From JAGQOZ01 sp041399205 (GTDB taxonomy: Bacteria; Planctomycetota; Planctomycetia; Pirellulales; Pirellulaceae): a DNA stretch of 40,872 nucleotides. The stretch is taken from NCBI GenBank assembly GCA_041399205.1, contig JAWKTK010000038.1, positions 1 through 40,872 of the forward strand, read 5' to 3'. Positions within the stretch are counted from its first letter, which is position 1; every line of letters begins with the position of its first letter. Below, piece by piece: positions 19,677-28,906 of this stretch. The notes under the pieces were generated by a model. It searched no databases, was not told the DNA's origin, and was given only the letters and a program-made list of their open reading frames with translations. A program made the translations under genes and the position numbers.

Positions 19677-19995
19677 GGACGTTGTACCTCGACGTACATT
19701 CCTAGAAGTGTTCCGCTTCGACAAGGGGCGACAGTATGCACCATCCAACGAGAACTGTAAACTAACCCCTCGGAAAAATAGAAGTTCCGCCGTGGAATAC
19801 GCTCGTTTTTGCTATCTCGCTATTGACATTCGAACGAACAGACATGCGCTTTTCATGGGTCACGAAAACAAGCAACGCAGCAGCAAAGAACAACGAATTG
19901 ACGCGGGCGATGCGCGAATTCGTTCGCTAGCCGTTTCCAGAATCCGGCACAGAATGACGCCGTCTAGGACTGCACGCAAGGCTTGCCTGCGGATG
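19677..19995. other. intergenic region
   Basis: About 319 bases between two minus-strand genes. An imperfect hairpin (around 19976-19992, arms CGCA-GGC and GCC-TTGCG) lies just past the stop of the TraB-like gene but has no T run. An open frame on the plus strand here (19567-20043) has no recognisable domain and covers the ends of both neighbours, so I do not call it. Confidence 0.5.
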
Positions 19996-20895
19996 CTATT
20001 TGATTCTCCAAGCGACCAGCCATTCGTCTCCGGCATGTTCTAAGCCGAATGCTTTTTGCAAACGTTCAGCCATGTCCGGCAAGTGCCCAGCACCGTAGAA
20101 AATGGCAATCCGCTTTTGTCCATCGTCGATTTGGCGTTGAAGAACTTCTAGTGCTTTCTTGTTTCGTTCGGAAATAATCGTCGAACCGCTAGGCCCTTCA
20201 ATCATGTTCATCTGGCCTTCCAAATCTTCGAATTGTTCGGCCATGACTTGCTTTAAACGAGTGGCTCGATTCTTGGCGAAAAACGCGAACAACAGATCGG
20301 AGTCAGAAGCCTGTTTGCCGGCGGCTTGTTGAGCAGCCGCTTGCCCCATGGCTCGCATCATCATTTGAAAGAAACTTTCGCCTCGATCTTTCATGCTTTT
20401 GGAAAATTCTTCCGGTGACATATCGGCGTGCACCAAGTTGGCTCGCTGATAGTCAATCTCATCCAGTTGAAAAGAAAGTTCCAGCATCGACTTCATGCCA
20501 GACTGCAATCGGCCCACCGGGTGCTGCGAAGGCGCGCCGCCAGCTGGAACTCGTGTTCCTTCCGGCGCGACCAGTTCGTACAGCACCGAATCGTATTCAC
20601 GAAACCGCTTGTTCAATTCTCGGTAATACGATTCATCCGCCACATGAACCGCTCCGATCAGATCCACTTGCAGCGAACCGTCCTTCGATCGAAACTTGCT
20701 GATAGAAGTTTCCAGCGTCTTGGGTTTTTCTTTTTCGTCCCGTTGAACTCGAATAAATTTCAGTTCCGCTTCGGCAGCCGTATCCTGCTGCTGGGGATCC
20801 ACTTCCAGAACCGCTGTTTGCGAAAAGGATCGTTGCCCCAACAAGAACGCTAGCAAACTTGCCAGCATACCGATTCGCCGCATGTATTTGTTCAT
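19996..20895 (-). CDS. exported TraB/Tiki-like protein
   Basis: A 299-residue protein with a signal peptide (hydrophobic residues 9-23). A GGAG site lies nine bases before the ATG. The mature part carries LIGAVHVADESYYRELNKRF near residue 79 with YDSVLYELVAPEG close behind, and FYGAGHLPDMAERL near residue 265. The two GxxH motifs are the metal-binding signature of the TraB/PrgY/Tiki group. Tiki members are metalloproteases; in bacteria most homologues have no known substrate. The central region (about 165-225) is helical and Gln/Ala-rich. Protease activity is a family-based guess. Confidence 0.75.
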   Translation of the reverse strand: MNKYMRRIGMLASLLAFLLGQRSFSQTAVLEVDPQQQDTAAEAELKFIRVQRDEKEKPKTLETSISKFRSKDGSLQVDLIGAVHVADESYYRELNKRFREYDSVLYELVAPEGTRVPAGGAPSQHPVGRLQSGMKSMLELSFQLDEIDYQRANLVHADMSPEEFSKSMKDRGESFFQMMMRAMGQAAAQQAAGKQASDSDLLFAFFAKNRATRLKQVMAEQFEDLEGQMNMIEGPSGSTIISERNKKALEVLQRQIDDGQKRIAIFYGAGHLPDMAERLQKAFGLEHAGDEWLVAWRIK

Positions 20896-21262
20896 GTCCA
20901 GATTCTCCTTGCGGCATTCCGCTCGATGCGTCGAGCCTTACATGCCGTTTGTTCCTGTATCAGATAACACAAATATAGGTTGATTCGAATGATTGGGCAA
21001 CGATTGCAGGCAGTCTGGCAGCGTCGCCTAAAGGCCAACATGGTCGCTTTCAGGCGGGTGTTCGGTTCTGTCAGGGCGAATAAAGCAGGTGCCGCTATGA
21101 CAGCAACCGGGGAAGAATAATCGATCTTTTCGTTACGGTTTAACGTTGTTGCTCAACTTGCACGACAGTCACTACCGATACTACTCACGACCGCGGCGTA
21201 GGGCACGGGGTGTACCTGGTCGTCGCTTGTAGGAAACCGAACACAAGGGTGGGAACTTTACC
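20896..21262. other. divergent intergenic region
   Basis: A 367-base spacer between the TraB-like gene and the BBP7 gene, which point away from each other, so it should hold both promoters. I see no gene, no strong hexamer pair and no long repeat. Confidence 0.5.
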
Positions 21263-22456
21263 ATGTTTTCGTCACGGACCGCTGTCGCAGCCTTGTTTGC
21301 TTCCCTGTTGGTATGGGGAACTCGAATCAACGCTGGCGAACCACAGAAGCTTTTTGTCAATCCATTTCCCGATGTTTGTTGCGAAGATCTCAATTGGAAT
21401 TGGTTCGAACCAATCCATTGCGATTGCCCCGACGGAGCCGGATTTAATTCAGGGTTCTTCTTTACGTATGAACGGTTGGTGCTGCGAGGGTCAAGGCCGA
21501 ATGAAGAATCTGCATTGCATTCGATTCCAGCCGAGAATATTCTGACGCCGCCGCCAGCACTTGCCGAGCCAGGAAACGTCAGTGCCGAAAATTCTCATGA
21601 CTTTTCCGGTGACTGGACCATGGGCAACCGCTTTGAAATTGGTTACGTCGACGAAGATACTGGTGGCTGGTCATTTGGTGCAACCAAAATTGATTCGCCC
21701 GAGTCTTTTGTCTACGAAGACAATTTCAATCGACTGGACCGCGCCGTCACGGACCTGAATGGCGATCGCATCGGCGAAACGTTTGTGACGCAGAACGACT
21801 TCAACATGTATTCATTTGAAATCAACCGGATCTTTCGCCATACGCCGAATGGAAACGACAGCCTGATGATCGAAACCTTCTTAGGGCCTCGATATGTTCG
21901 CATTCGTGATCACGCGGACCGCGCTGACGTTTTCCTGGAATACCCCTGGATCTACAACCCTAATCCAGCCGATCCGGACGCGATTGTTATTGAGGACTTG
22001 AACCAAGTATACGTCAACGTAGACACCTATGTTAGAAACCTCATCCACACGGACAACGACTTATTCGGTGGCCAATTTGGTACTCGTTTTGTCAAGAAGA
22101 CGTCACGGTGGACGCTGGCGACCGATGTGCGAGGCTTTGCGTTCAACAACTTCCGCAGTCGCGAGCGAACAATCGCCGTAGAACGCAATAGGCAATTGTT
22201 CGTTCCTCCTCCAGTCGGAGCGCTGAGCCGAGTCTACTTGGACAACACGCGAGACTTCTTCTACGACGATTCCAATCACTTTGTCTGGGGTGGCGAGTTG
22301 CACTTGAACGCAACTTATTCGCTGACCCAAACGATTGGACTGCAAGCCGGATTCCAGACCATTATCTTTGCCGATGGCATTGGACGAGGCATGTTTACGA
22401 CGGATGAAATGTTCGCTCTAACCGGTGGCTCGTTCGGCTTCACCATCAACCGGTAA
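21263..22456 (+). CDS. BBP7-family outer-membrane beta-barrel protein
   Basis: A 397-residue protein with a signal peptide (residues 1-24, ending INA) and the alternating beta-strand pattern of an outer-membrane barrel. GFFFTYERLVLRG near residue 64, NRFEIGYVDEDTGGWSFGA, DFNMYSFEINRIFRH and ETFLGPRYVRIRDHADRAD match the BBP7 (formerly DUF1551) family, which is largely planctomycete. Four cysteines near residues 39-55 could form disulfides. The role is unknown; it is probably structural or a porin-like wall component. It is transcribed alone and ends in a strong intrinsic terminator. Confidence 0.88.
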   Translation: MFSSRTAVAALFASLLVWGTRINAGEPQKLFVNPFPDVCCEDLNWNWFEPIHCDCPDGAGFNSGFFFTYERLVLRGSRPNEESALHSIPAENILTPPPALAEPGNVSAENSHDFSGDWTMGNRFEIGYVDEDTGGWSFGATKIDSPESFVYEDNFNRLDRAVTDLNGDRIGETFVTQNDFNMYSFEINRIFRHTPNGNDSLMIETFLGPRYVRIRDHADRADVFLEYPWIYNPNPADPDAIVIEDLNQVYVNVDTYVRNLIHTDNDLFGGQFGTRFVKKTSRWTLATDVRGFAFNNFRSRERTIAVERNRQLFVPPPVGALSRVYLDNTRDFFYDDSNHFVWGGELHLNATYSLTQTIGLQAGFQTIIFADGIGRGMFTTDEMFALTGGSFGFTINR

Positions 22457-22483
22457 GTCAGACCGCATCACCCCGTGCAAAAC

Positions 22484-22529
22484 AAAAACCCCGTTCGATC
22501 CGAATTGACTAGGATCGAACGGGGTTTTT
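22484..22529 (+). terminator. strong intrinsic terminator after BBP7 gene
   Basis: An 18-base perfect inverted repeat: the 5' arm aaaaaccccgttcgatcc (22484-22501), a ten-base loop, and the 3' arm (22512-22529) ending in a T run. Because the arms begin with A5 and end with T5 it can act on both strands, so it also serves the minus-strand genes that end at 22582. Confidence 0.92.
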
Positions 22530-22581
22530 CATTGGATCAGTACGGCAAATTCGCGATTGTATTCTGAGCGGAAATCAACGC

Positions 22582-22770
22582 TTAATTCGAATCAGCACCG
22601 CACAAGCTTCGCAGCTCTTCAATTTCCTCGGACAAGCGATGTCGTAAAGGACTTTCTAACCGCAGATGACGGTCAATCAGTTCTTCGGCCTTGTCAATCA
22701 AGTCAGGCGTGACTTCTCCGCCCGTAAAAAGTTTGCGAAAGCTTCTTTCGACTTGCGATTCTGTTAGCAC
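22582..22770 (-). CDS. small conserved hypothetical protein
   Basis: A 62-residue, highly charged, helical protein without a signal or membrane segment. The start is a GTG at 22770 with GAGG eight bases upstream, which supports real translation. It follows the acyl-ligase fusion gene on the same strand after 272 bases and ends just before the bidirectional terminator. I do not recognise a domain. Confidence 0.6.
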   Translation of the reverse strand: MLTESQVERSFRKLFTGGEVTPDLIDKAEELIDRHLRLESPLRHRLSEEIEELRSLCGADSN

Positions 22771-23042
22771 GATTGTTTCCTCACATCAAACACAACAAAA
22801 CAACTACCTAGCTACTAGTGTAATGGTGGATGTCGCTGAGGCAACACCTGATTGGACTTTTGCGAATTCGATTTATCCTTCCGGCGTCCCGTTTGCCTCA
22901 AAAACAACGTCGTTGCGTACCGCCCCCCCCACCAAAAATCGAACGAACGTGGAATATGACCCTTCGTCTCGATGCTGGCGAGCCGTCCGAATTACGCACC
23001 GGGCGGGTCGCGCTGCTCCCGCTACAAAAACAATCGGAGTTC

Positions 23043-26000
23043 CTATGCGTGCATGCGTAATGGGTCAACAGAATTGGCCTCTGGCGCTGCAATGCCACCC
23101 GGAGCGGCAGTAAGCGTTTCCAACGCATCCGCCACCGCGTTCACGGTACGCTGAATCTGTTCGGGCGTATGCGTTGCCGTAATGAAGAAGCGCAAACGAG
23201 CGGCTGATTCTTCTACCGCAGGATACAAAATGGGCTGAACGTTGATCCCCTGCTGGAACAACATGTCGGACAGCTTCAACGCCAACACCGAACTGCCGGT
23301 GATCACGGGCACCACAGGAGTATCATGACTGAGACCTGTATCTAATCCTCGCTGCCGAGCCAACTCTAGGAACTGTCGCGAACGCGCCAAGCATTGCCCT
23401 GTCCGTTCGGGATGTTCACGCAACAACCGAATCGCTCGTAACGCAGCGGCCGTATTCGGAGGGCTGAGTCCCACGCTGTAAACAAAACCCGGAGCGGTGT
23501 AGCGCAAGTATTCGACCAACGCGTTCGCTCCGGCGATATAGCCACCGCAACTGCCAAACGATTTGCTCAGCGTGCCCATCCAAATATCCACATCCTGAGG
23601 ATCGACGTGAAAGTGTTCCGAAATTCCTCGTCCCGTTTTCCCCATCGTCCCGATCGAATGTGCTTCATCTACCATCAAGAACGCCTTATGACGATTCTTG
23701 ACTTCGATAAACTTGGGCAATTCTGGAAAGTCGCCGTCCATGCTATAGACGCCTTCAATCACCACTAACACTCGGCGATAGTCGTGGCGAAGTTCGCCCA
23801 ATAACTGATCCAGCGTTTTCCAATCATTGTGCGGAAACGGACGACGTCTTGCGCCCGATAGCATGGCGCCTTGAATGATACTGTTGTGAGCCAACGCGTC
23901 ATGCAAAATCAAATCGCCTGGTCCAAACAGATGGCCAATAGTGGTTTCATTGGTGGAATGCCCGCCGACATAAACCACTGCCGCGTCGACACCCAGAAAA
24001 GAAGCGATCTCTTTTTCTAATTCGGCGTGCAAGGTCTTTTCGCCGGAAACGAGTCGGCTGGCAGATACAGAAGTCCCAAAACGTTCCACCGCCTCTTGCG
24101 CCGCACGACTCACTTCGGGATCGCCGGACATGCCCAAATAGTTGTAGCTGGAAAAATTGATCATTTCACGACCATCAATGGTCGTGGTATCACGCGTCAC
24201 ACTTTGATGTTGGCGAAAATACGGATTCGGCAAACCGGTGGAATCCAATAGTTCCATGTTGCGTTTCAGCTGGAGGTATTCCGGCATTTGTTCGAACCGA
24301 AAATGTTCGACCGGCACTTCGCTGGGACGGCGTTTCTTTTTCTCGCGAATGGGACGTACGCCAATGTGTTCGATTACGGCATCGGCGACTTCCTGACACG
24401 TTTCAATCTGCGGCAAGACCGCTTCCGGAAGCTGACCATCGAAGGTCTCTTCCAACAAGTTGATGATCTCCATGCGTTCCAAAGAATCGAGCCCAAGCTG
24501 CACGATATTGGTGTCGGCCGTCAAGTTTTTCGCTCGCTCTTGACCGATTTCTTGCACCTTTTCCATCACCACCGCCAGCACTCGCTCGCGTTCGGAAGGA
24601 TCGGCAGTTGGTTCGGTCACGTCCTGTTGTGGACGAGACACACCGTTGGTCGGTTTGGCAACGGCACTGGTCTCCCAGGCCTTGAACGAAGCTAGTTCCA
24701 GTAATGAATGTTCCAAGAAACTTTGGCGACAAGCGTGGCGCTGAATTTTTCCGCTGGACGTTTTGGGAATCGATCCCGAGCGAACCAAGACGATTCCTTC
24801 GGGCGGAAGTTCATGTTCGGTGGTGACATCGCGTCGAATCGATTCAATCACGGTGTCCCACTGATCGTCCACGCTGCGCTCTACTTCGCTCACGATCACC
24901 AATCGTTCACTGCCTTCAATATCGACAGAAAAGGCGGCTGACGCGCCACTGCGAACTCGGCGATCAGCGCGTTCCACCGTCATTTCAATATCTTGCGGAT
25001 ACCGATTGACGCCTCGCACGATAATCAAATCTTTCAAACGCCCTGTGACAAACAATTCGTCGCGATGAAAAAATCCCAGATCACCCGTGCGCAAGTATTG
25101 CGCACCGTCGGGCGCATCGGCCAGCGTTGCTTGAAATGTTTCTGCCGTGATTTCTGGCTTGTCCCAATACCCCACGCCAACACTTTTGCTGTGCACCCAA
25201 ACTTCGCCCACTTGGCGGTCCGCACACAGCGTATGCGTGTCTGGATCGACAATCAAAATGTCTTCTTCGGGAAGGCGAATGCCGCAACCGACAACCAAAC
25301 GGCCTCGATCTCCATCTTCGGAAGCCGTCTGCACTTGGCCTTCGTCCAGCAGCGTTCCGTCGAAACAACGAACCACGGGCGCTTTCGACCGACGACCGCC
25401 GGTGACCATCAACGTGGTTTCGGCCATACCGTAGCACGGAAAAAAAGCTTCTTTGCGAAAACCGTAGGGCCCAAACCTTTCCGTGAAACGACTCAGCGTT
25501 TCTTCTCGAACCGGTTCGGCACCATTGAAAGCGAGCGTCCAGGAGCTGAGATCGATTCCTTCCAACTGATCATCTGAAATCTTTTTGGTGCACAGATCGT
25601 AAGCGAAATTGGGACCGCCGCTGATGGTGACTTTGTACTTGCTGATGGCACGCAACCAGCGTATTGGCTTTTGCAAAAACATCATCGGCGACATCAACAT
25701 GCTGGACCGCCCCGCGTACAGCGGATTCACCACGCCGCCGATTAAACCCATGTCATGGTAGGTGGGCAGCCAAGATCCGCCAATGTCATGGCGATTCGTC
25801 TGAAAAGCATGATTGATCAGCGAACAGTTGTGCATGATGTTGGCATGCGTCAGCATCACGCCTTTGGGCGAACCGGTCGAGCCGGACGTATATTGCAGGA
25901 TGGCCAATTGGTCCGCATCAATCTCGGCGGGACGGACGGCCAATTCGGAATCTGAAATCCCATCGGTCGCCAGCCAATCCATCTTGGAAAGCTGTCCGTT

Positions 26001-26423
26001 GGCCTTGGCCCAAAAAGCAGCGGTTCGTTCGCAAACATCCATGTCGGCCAAAGCAATCTTGGCACCCGAATCATCGGCAATCGATTCAAAACGCAGCATG
26101 TTGCGATTACGCCGAGGTGGAAAGGCGGGGACCGCTACCACTCCGGCATACAGACAGCCGAACAGCCCAATCACAAAATCCAAGCCTGGCGGATACAGCA
26201 GCAAAGCTCGTTCACCTTGCAGCCCACGTTCCAGCAAGCAGTGAGCCACTTGCTTGGCCTTCTGATCCAACTGCGCGTACGTTAACTCTCGGTCTACAGT
26301 TTCGCCGTCACCTAGGAAACCAAATGCCAAGGAATTTGGACATTGCTGAGCCCAATATTGCAGGCGGTCCACAAAGTTTGTGGACGGAGGTTGAAACGGA
26401 GAAAAAAGCTGATTGATTCTCAC
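23043..26423 (-). CDS. FAAL - acyl carrier - alpha-oxoamine synthase fusion
   Basis: A three-domain enzyme of 1126 residues. The GTG at 26423 with GGAG 11 bases upstream gives the normal ligase N-terminus; the 74 upstream codons look non-coding. Residues 1-585 are a fatty acyl-AMP ligase: YTSGSTGSPKG (178-188), SWLPTYHDMGLIGG, GGPNFAYDLC, PCYGMAETTL and K559 in SSGKIQR. Residues 605-690 are an acyl carrier protein with S647 in LGLDSLE for phosphopantetheine. Residues 740-1105 are a PLP alpha-oxoamine synthase (KBL/BioF/SPT family) with DEAHSIG and K954 in TLSKSF. The expected chemistry is activation of a fatty acid, loading in cis, and decarboxylative condensation with an amino acid to an amino ketone. 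The amino acid and chain length are unknown. Confidence 0.9.
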   Translation of the reverse strand: MRINQLFSPFQPPSTNFVDRLQYWAQQCPNSLAFGFLGDGETVDRELTYAQLDQKAKQVAHCLLERGLQGERALLLYPPGLDFVIGLFGCLYAGVVAVPAFPPRRNRNMLRFESIADDSGAKIALADMDVCERTAAFWAKANGQLSKMDWLATDGISDSELAVRPAEIDADQLAILQYTSGSTGSPKGVMLTHANIMHNCSLINHAFQTNRHDIGGSWLPTYHDMGLIGGVVNPLYAGRSSMLMSPMMFLQKPIRWLRAISKYKVTISGGPNFAYDLCTKKISDDQLEGIDLSSWTLAFNGAEPVREETLSRFTERFGPYGFRKEAFFPCYGMAETTLMVTGGRRSKAPVVRCFDGTLLDEGQVQTASEDGDRGRLVVGCGIRLPEEDILIVDPDTHTLCADRQVGEVWVHSKSVGVGYWDKPEITAETFQATLADAPDGAQYLRTGDLGFFHRDELFVTGRLKDLIIVRGVNRYPQDIEMTVERADRRVRSGASAAFSVDIEGSERLVIVSEVERSVDDQWDTVIESIRRDVTTEHELPPEGIVLVRSGSIPKTSSGKIQRHACRQSFLEHSLLELASFKAWETSAVAKPTNGVSRPQQDVTEPTADPSERERVLAVVMEKVQEIGQERAKNLTADTNIVQLGLDSLERMEIINLLEETFDGQLPEAVLPQIETCQEVADAVIEHIGVRPIREKKKRRPSEVPVEHFRFEQMPEYLQLKRNMELLDSTGLPNPYFRQHQSVTRDTTTIDGREMINFSSYNYLGMSGDPEVSRAAQEAVERFGTSVSASRLVSGEKTLHAELEKEIASFLGVDAAVVYVGGHSTNETTIGHLFGPGDLILHDALAHNSIIQGAMLSGARRRPFPHNDWKTLDQLLGELRHDYRRVLVVIEGVYSMDGDFPELPKFIEVKNRHKAFLMVDEAHSIGTMGKTGRGISEHFHVDPQDVDIWMGTLSKSFGSCGGYIAGANALVEYLRYTAPGFVYSVGLSPPNTAAALRAIRLLREHPERTGQCLARSRQFLELARQRGLDTGLSHDTPVVPVITGSSVLALKLSDMLFQQGINVQPILYPAVEESAARLRFFITATHTPEQIQRTVNAVADALETLTAAPGGIAAPEANSVDPLRMHA

Positions 26424-26881
26424 CGTTGAAATTTCTCCAATATCCAAAACCAAGCATGGCGAATCAGAGCAACAGAGGCATGAAGCGTTGACTGTATCTT
26501 CGCAACGCAACTCCGTATGACTTTGACTAGGTGCCATACCGATGAAGTGACTAATGCCCGAAGAACGTCTTGGACAAAGATTGCCATTCAGATGATTCTC
26601 TATCCAAAAACTGCGTATTCGGCCTAAACCGTTATCGGCGTCCAAAAGTTCCGAAACCGCCCTAAAATGCCCTAGTAACCTAACATGTCAATTCTTAGGG
26701 ATCAAACCGGCTATGCTCGTCGTGACGCCAAGGAACCTTGTATCAGAAAAAAGGTCAGAAAGTCTGGAACGAACCGGAAAAGCATCACGCTTTGTCGCAA
26801 AACCCCCCTTCGCACCGAGAAAACAAAACACTTGGGCGACCATGCGAATGGGGCGAGAATATTCGGTTCGACAAGAAAAAA
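26424..26881. other. intergenic region upstream of the FAAL fusion
   Basis: A 458-base stretch between the ligase fusion and selC, both on the minus strand. It holds the untranslated leader and presumably the promoter of the fusion gene. The open frames through it have no recognisable domain. Confidence 0.5.
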
Positions 26882-26981
26882 TGGCGGAAGTGCATGGGAA
26901 TCGAACCCACCGACCGCATGCTTTACATACGGCCCAACGGTTTTGAAGACCGCGGCCGCCACCAGGCGAACAGGCACTTCC
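26882..26981 (-). tRNA. selC: tRNA-Sec (selenocysteine, anticodon UCA)
   Basis: On the minus strand the RNA begins GGAAGTGC and ends GCACTTCC-GCCA, an 8-bp acceptor stem, which is one longer than ordinary tRNAs and a hallmark of tRNA-Sec. The anticodon loop is CTTCAAA (anticodon UCA, reads UGA) closed by GGT/ACC. A long variable arm (GCCGTATG pairing with CATGCGGT) and the T arm GTGGG-TTCGATT-CCCAT follow. Total length including the encoded CCA is 100 bases. The anticodon region and D arm closely match E. coli selC. It implies selA, selB and selD elsewhere in the genome; none is in this window. Confidence 0.95.
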
Positions 26982-27123
26982 ACTTTGGGACTCGTCACCA
27001 AGTCCGCAACGGTTCCATACCATTTCCACTGCAATGTGGAAACCTCATTCATACCAGAAACCAGGGATTCGTCCTAGTCAAGCGGACGTCGTTGTGCTGG
27101 TTTCATTCGAGTAGTTTCTGTTT

Positions 27124-28352
27124 TCAAACGGCCGGTTTGGTGCGGCCATCCAGGATACAGCTGACGTTCACATCGCCCAAGACATTAATGGTGGTTCGGC
27201 AGCGGTCCAAGAACCAATCGACTGTCAGCAGCATGGCAATGTATTCAATGGGCAATCCCACGGCTTTGAAGACCAAGGTCATGGTGATCAGCCCTGCTTC
27301 CGGAATTCCGGCTGCGCCCACGGAGGCGATGATGGACGTAAAGACGATTGTCAGTTGTTGCACTAATGTCAGATCTTGTCCAATCAACTGAGCTACAAAC
27401 AAGGCGGCCATGGCTTCATACAATGCCGTACCGTCGTTGTTGAAGTTGGCACCGACCAACGCTCCCATGCTGGCTGACTCTTCGCGAACGCCCACTTTCT
27501 CTTTGAGACAAGCGTACGTGACGGGCATCGTCGCCGTGGAACTGTCGGTGGAAAATGCCATTACCAACGCGTCTCGCATCTGCTTCAGCATGTAGAACGG
27601 CGGCACCCAAGAAAACAATTTGATGCGAATCAGATACCACGTTGTCTGCAGCAACAGTGCCAAGATCACCGCCACAATGAAAGCCGCCATCGCCTTGAAC
27701 GGGCCGAACCCTTCCGTGCCGACCACTTTGGCGACAATCGAAAACACGCCAATCGGTACCAACGCGATGATCCAGTGCAAGACTTTCAGCAGCACCGCAT
27801 ACGCCAATTCCACGAAATCTTGAACCGTATGAATTGGCTTCATTCGTTCCGAGCGAAGGGCAATTCCAAACGCCATGGCAATCAAGATCACGCCGATGAT
27901 GTTTTGTTTGTCGCCCAGTGGCCCGAGAATACTCTTCGGCACATTTTGCACCAACAGGTCAACGGGTGAAATTCCGTCGTGTTCGCTTTGCGCCGATTCC
28001 GCTTTCCGCGACTCCACCCGTGACCATTCGCCCGGTCGCATGATATTGGCTACGCTCAAGCCAATCAGAATGGCCACCGTGGTATTCAGCAACAGTAGTC
28101 CGCCCAAGCGTCGAGCGGTCTGCGCGGTGATCTCGGTCGTCATCAAGACGTGAGTGACCGCAATCAAGATCAGCGGCGGAGCCAATGCGCCCAGCAACTG
28201 CAATATCACTTTGCTGGGCAATTCAAAAATGATGGCTCGGTGCCCCAGTAACAATCCCGTCACCAAGCCCAAGACCATGGCAATCAGAATTCGCCAGTAC
28301 AACGCCAAGCGGTTCCAGCGAACCAACAATCATCGGCCTTATCATCGCTCAT
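27124..28352 (-). pseudogene. dicarboxylate/amino acid:cation symporter, N-terminal frameshift
   Basis: Membrane transporter of the DAACS family (GltP/DctA-like), about 409 residues. GGAGG eight bases before the ATG at 28352 marks the true start (MSDDKADD...), but the frame breaks near 28331, where one base seems missing; from there LVRWNRLALYWRILIAMVLG runs to the stop without interruption. Eight hydrophobic segments are seen, with the SSTATMP substrate-loop motif in FSTDSSTATMPVTYACL and GANFNNDGTALYEAMAALF (the NxxGT-type ion/substrate site). SVGAAGIPEAGLITM is the second hairpin. If translation could start at the TTG at 28329 the protein might be made intact, so loss of function is not certain. 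Confidence 0.8.
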
Positions 28353-28517
28353 GCGTCGTTCCTCCATTTTCAATGCGTCCAATGATCGAACAGAAGCGGC
28401 CGCACTCGACCACTGCGGCAGCGGAGTCGGATCAATTCAGAGCAATCGATTATTCGAATCAGCGACGAAGCTAACACTAACAGACGTAAATTGCAAACTT
28501 CGACGCTGGCTTCGTCA

Positions 28518-28898
28518 TTACGAATCGTCGTTGGCTTTTTGGAACAGCCGCTGACGTACTTCCGGCAGGGGATAATCCTGAATGGCCACTTCTTGCATTT
28601 GTGCTAATTCGAACAAGCGCCGCCAACCTCGGCTGACCAGACTTTCGCGCTGCTGCACAAACGTTGGATCCAAAGTGGCTTTGGCAAAATCGTCTTCCAC
28701 CACGATCGGCGGAAAGCTATCGTCGATGATGAATTGGGCCAAGATCGGGTTACAGCGGATATGGCGTTCGGACAATATGTGCAGCAATTCTGGATCGACT
28801 TCGCCAATCACGTAACGCAAATACAGATCGCTGTGCGTTATGTTGTCAACGTCCTGTCCGCAGACGTCGCAGCGATAACCTTCGTCACACTTCGCCAT
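28518..28898 (-). CDS. small zinc-motif protein following dapB
   Basis: A 126-residue cytosolic protein. The N-terminus carries CDEGYRCDVCG, a cysteine cluster that suggests a small metal site (C4, C9, C12). The rest is helical with LHILSERHIRCNPILAQFI near residues 39-57. The ATG is nine bases after the dapB stop, so the two are co-transcribed. I do not recognise a named family; similar proteins appear to be confined to planctomycetes, though this needs a search. Confidence 0.65.
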   Translation of the reverse strand: MAKCDEGYRCDVCGQDVDNITHSDLYLRYVIGEVDPELLHILSERHIRCNPILAQFIIDDSFPPIVVEDDFAKATLDPTFVQQRESLVSRGWRRLFELAQMQEVAIQDYPLPEVRQRLFQKANDDS

Positions 28899-28906
28899 GC
28901 TGCGTT

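Noticed and set aside
19567..20043. A 158-codon plus-strand open frame
   Set aside because: It overlaps the ends of two real genes antisense, has no ribosome-binding site and no domain.
22771..23042. C8 run near 22922 as a phase-variation tract
   Set aside because: It lies in a spacer with no start codon or promoter that it could switch.
26424..26645. Longer N-terminus for the FAAL fusion
   Set aside because: The 74 extra codons have no similarity to ligases, and a ribosome-binding site supports the GTG at 26423.
26688..27391. Several open frames around 26.7-27.4 kb as genes
   Set aside because: They overlap the tRNA-Sec gene and the transporter antisense and have no recognisable domain.
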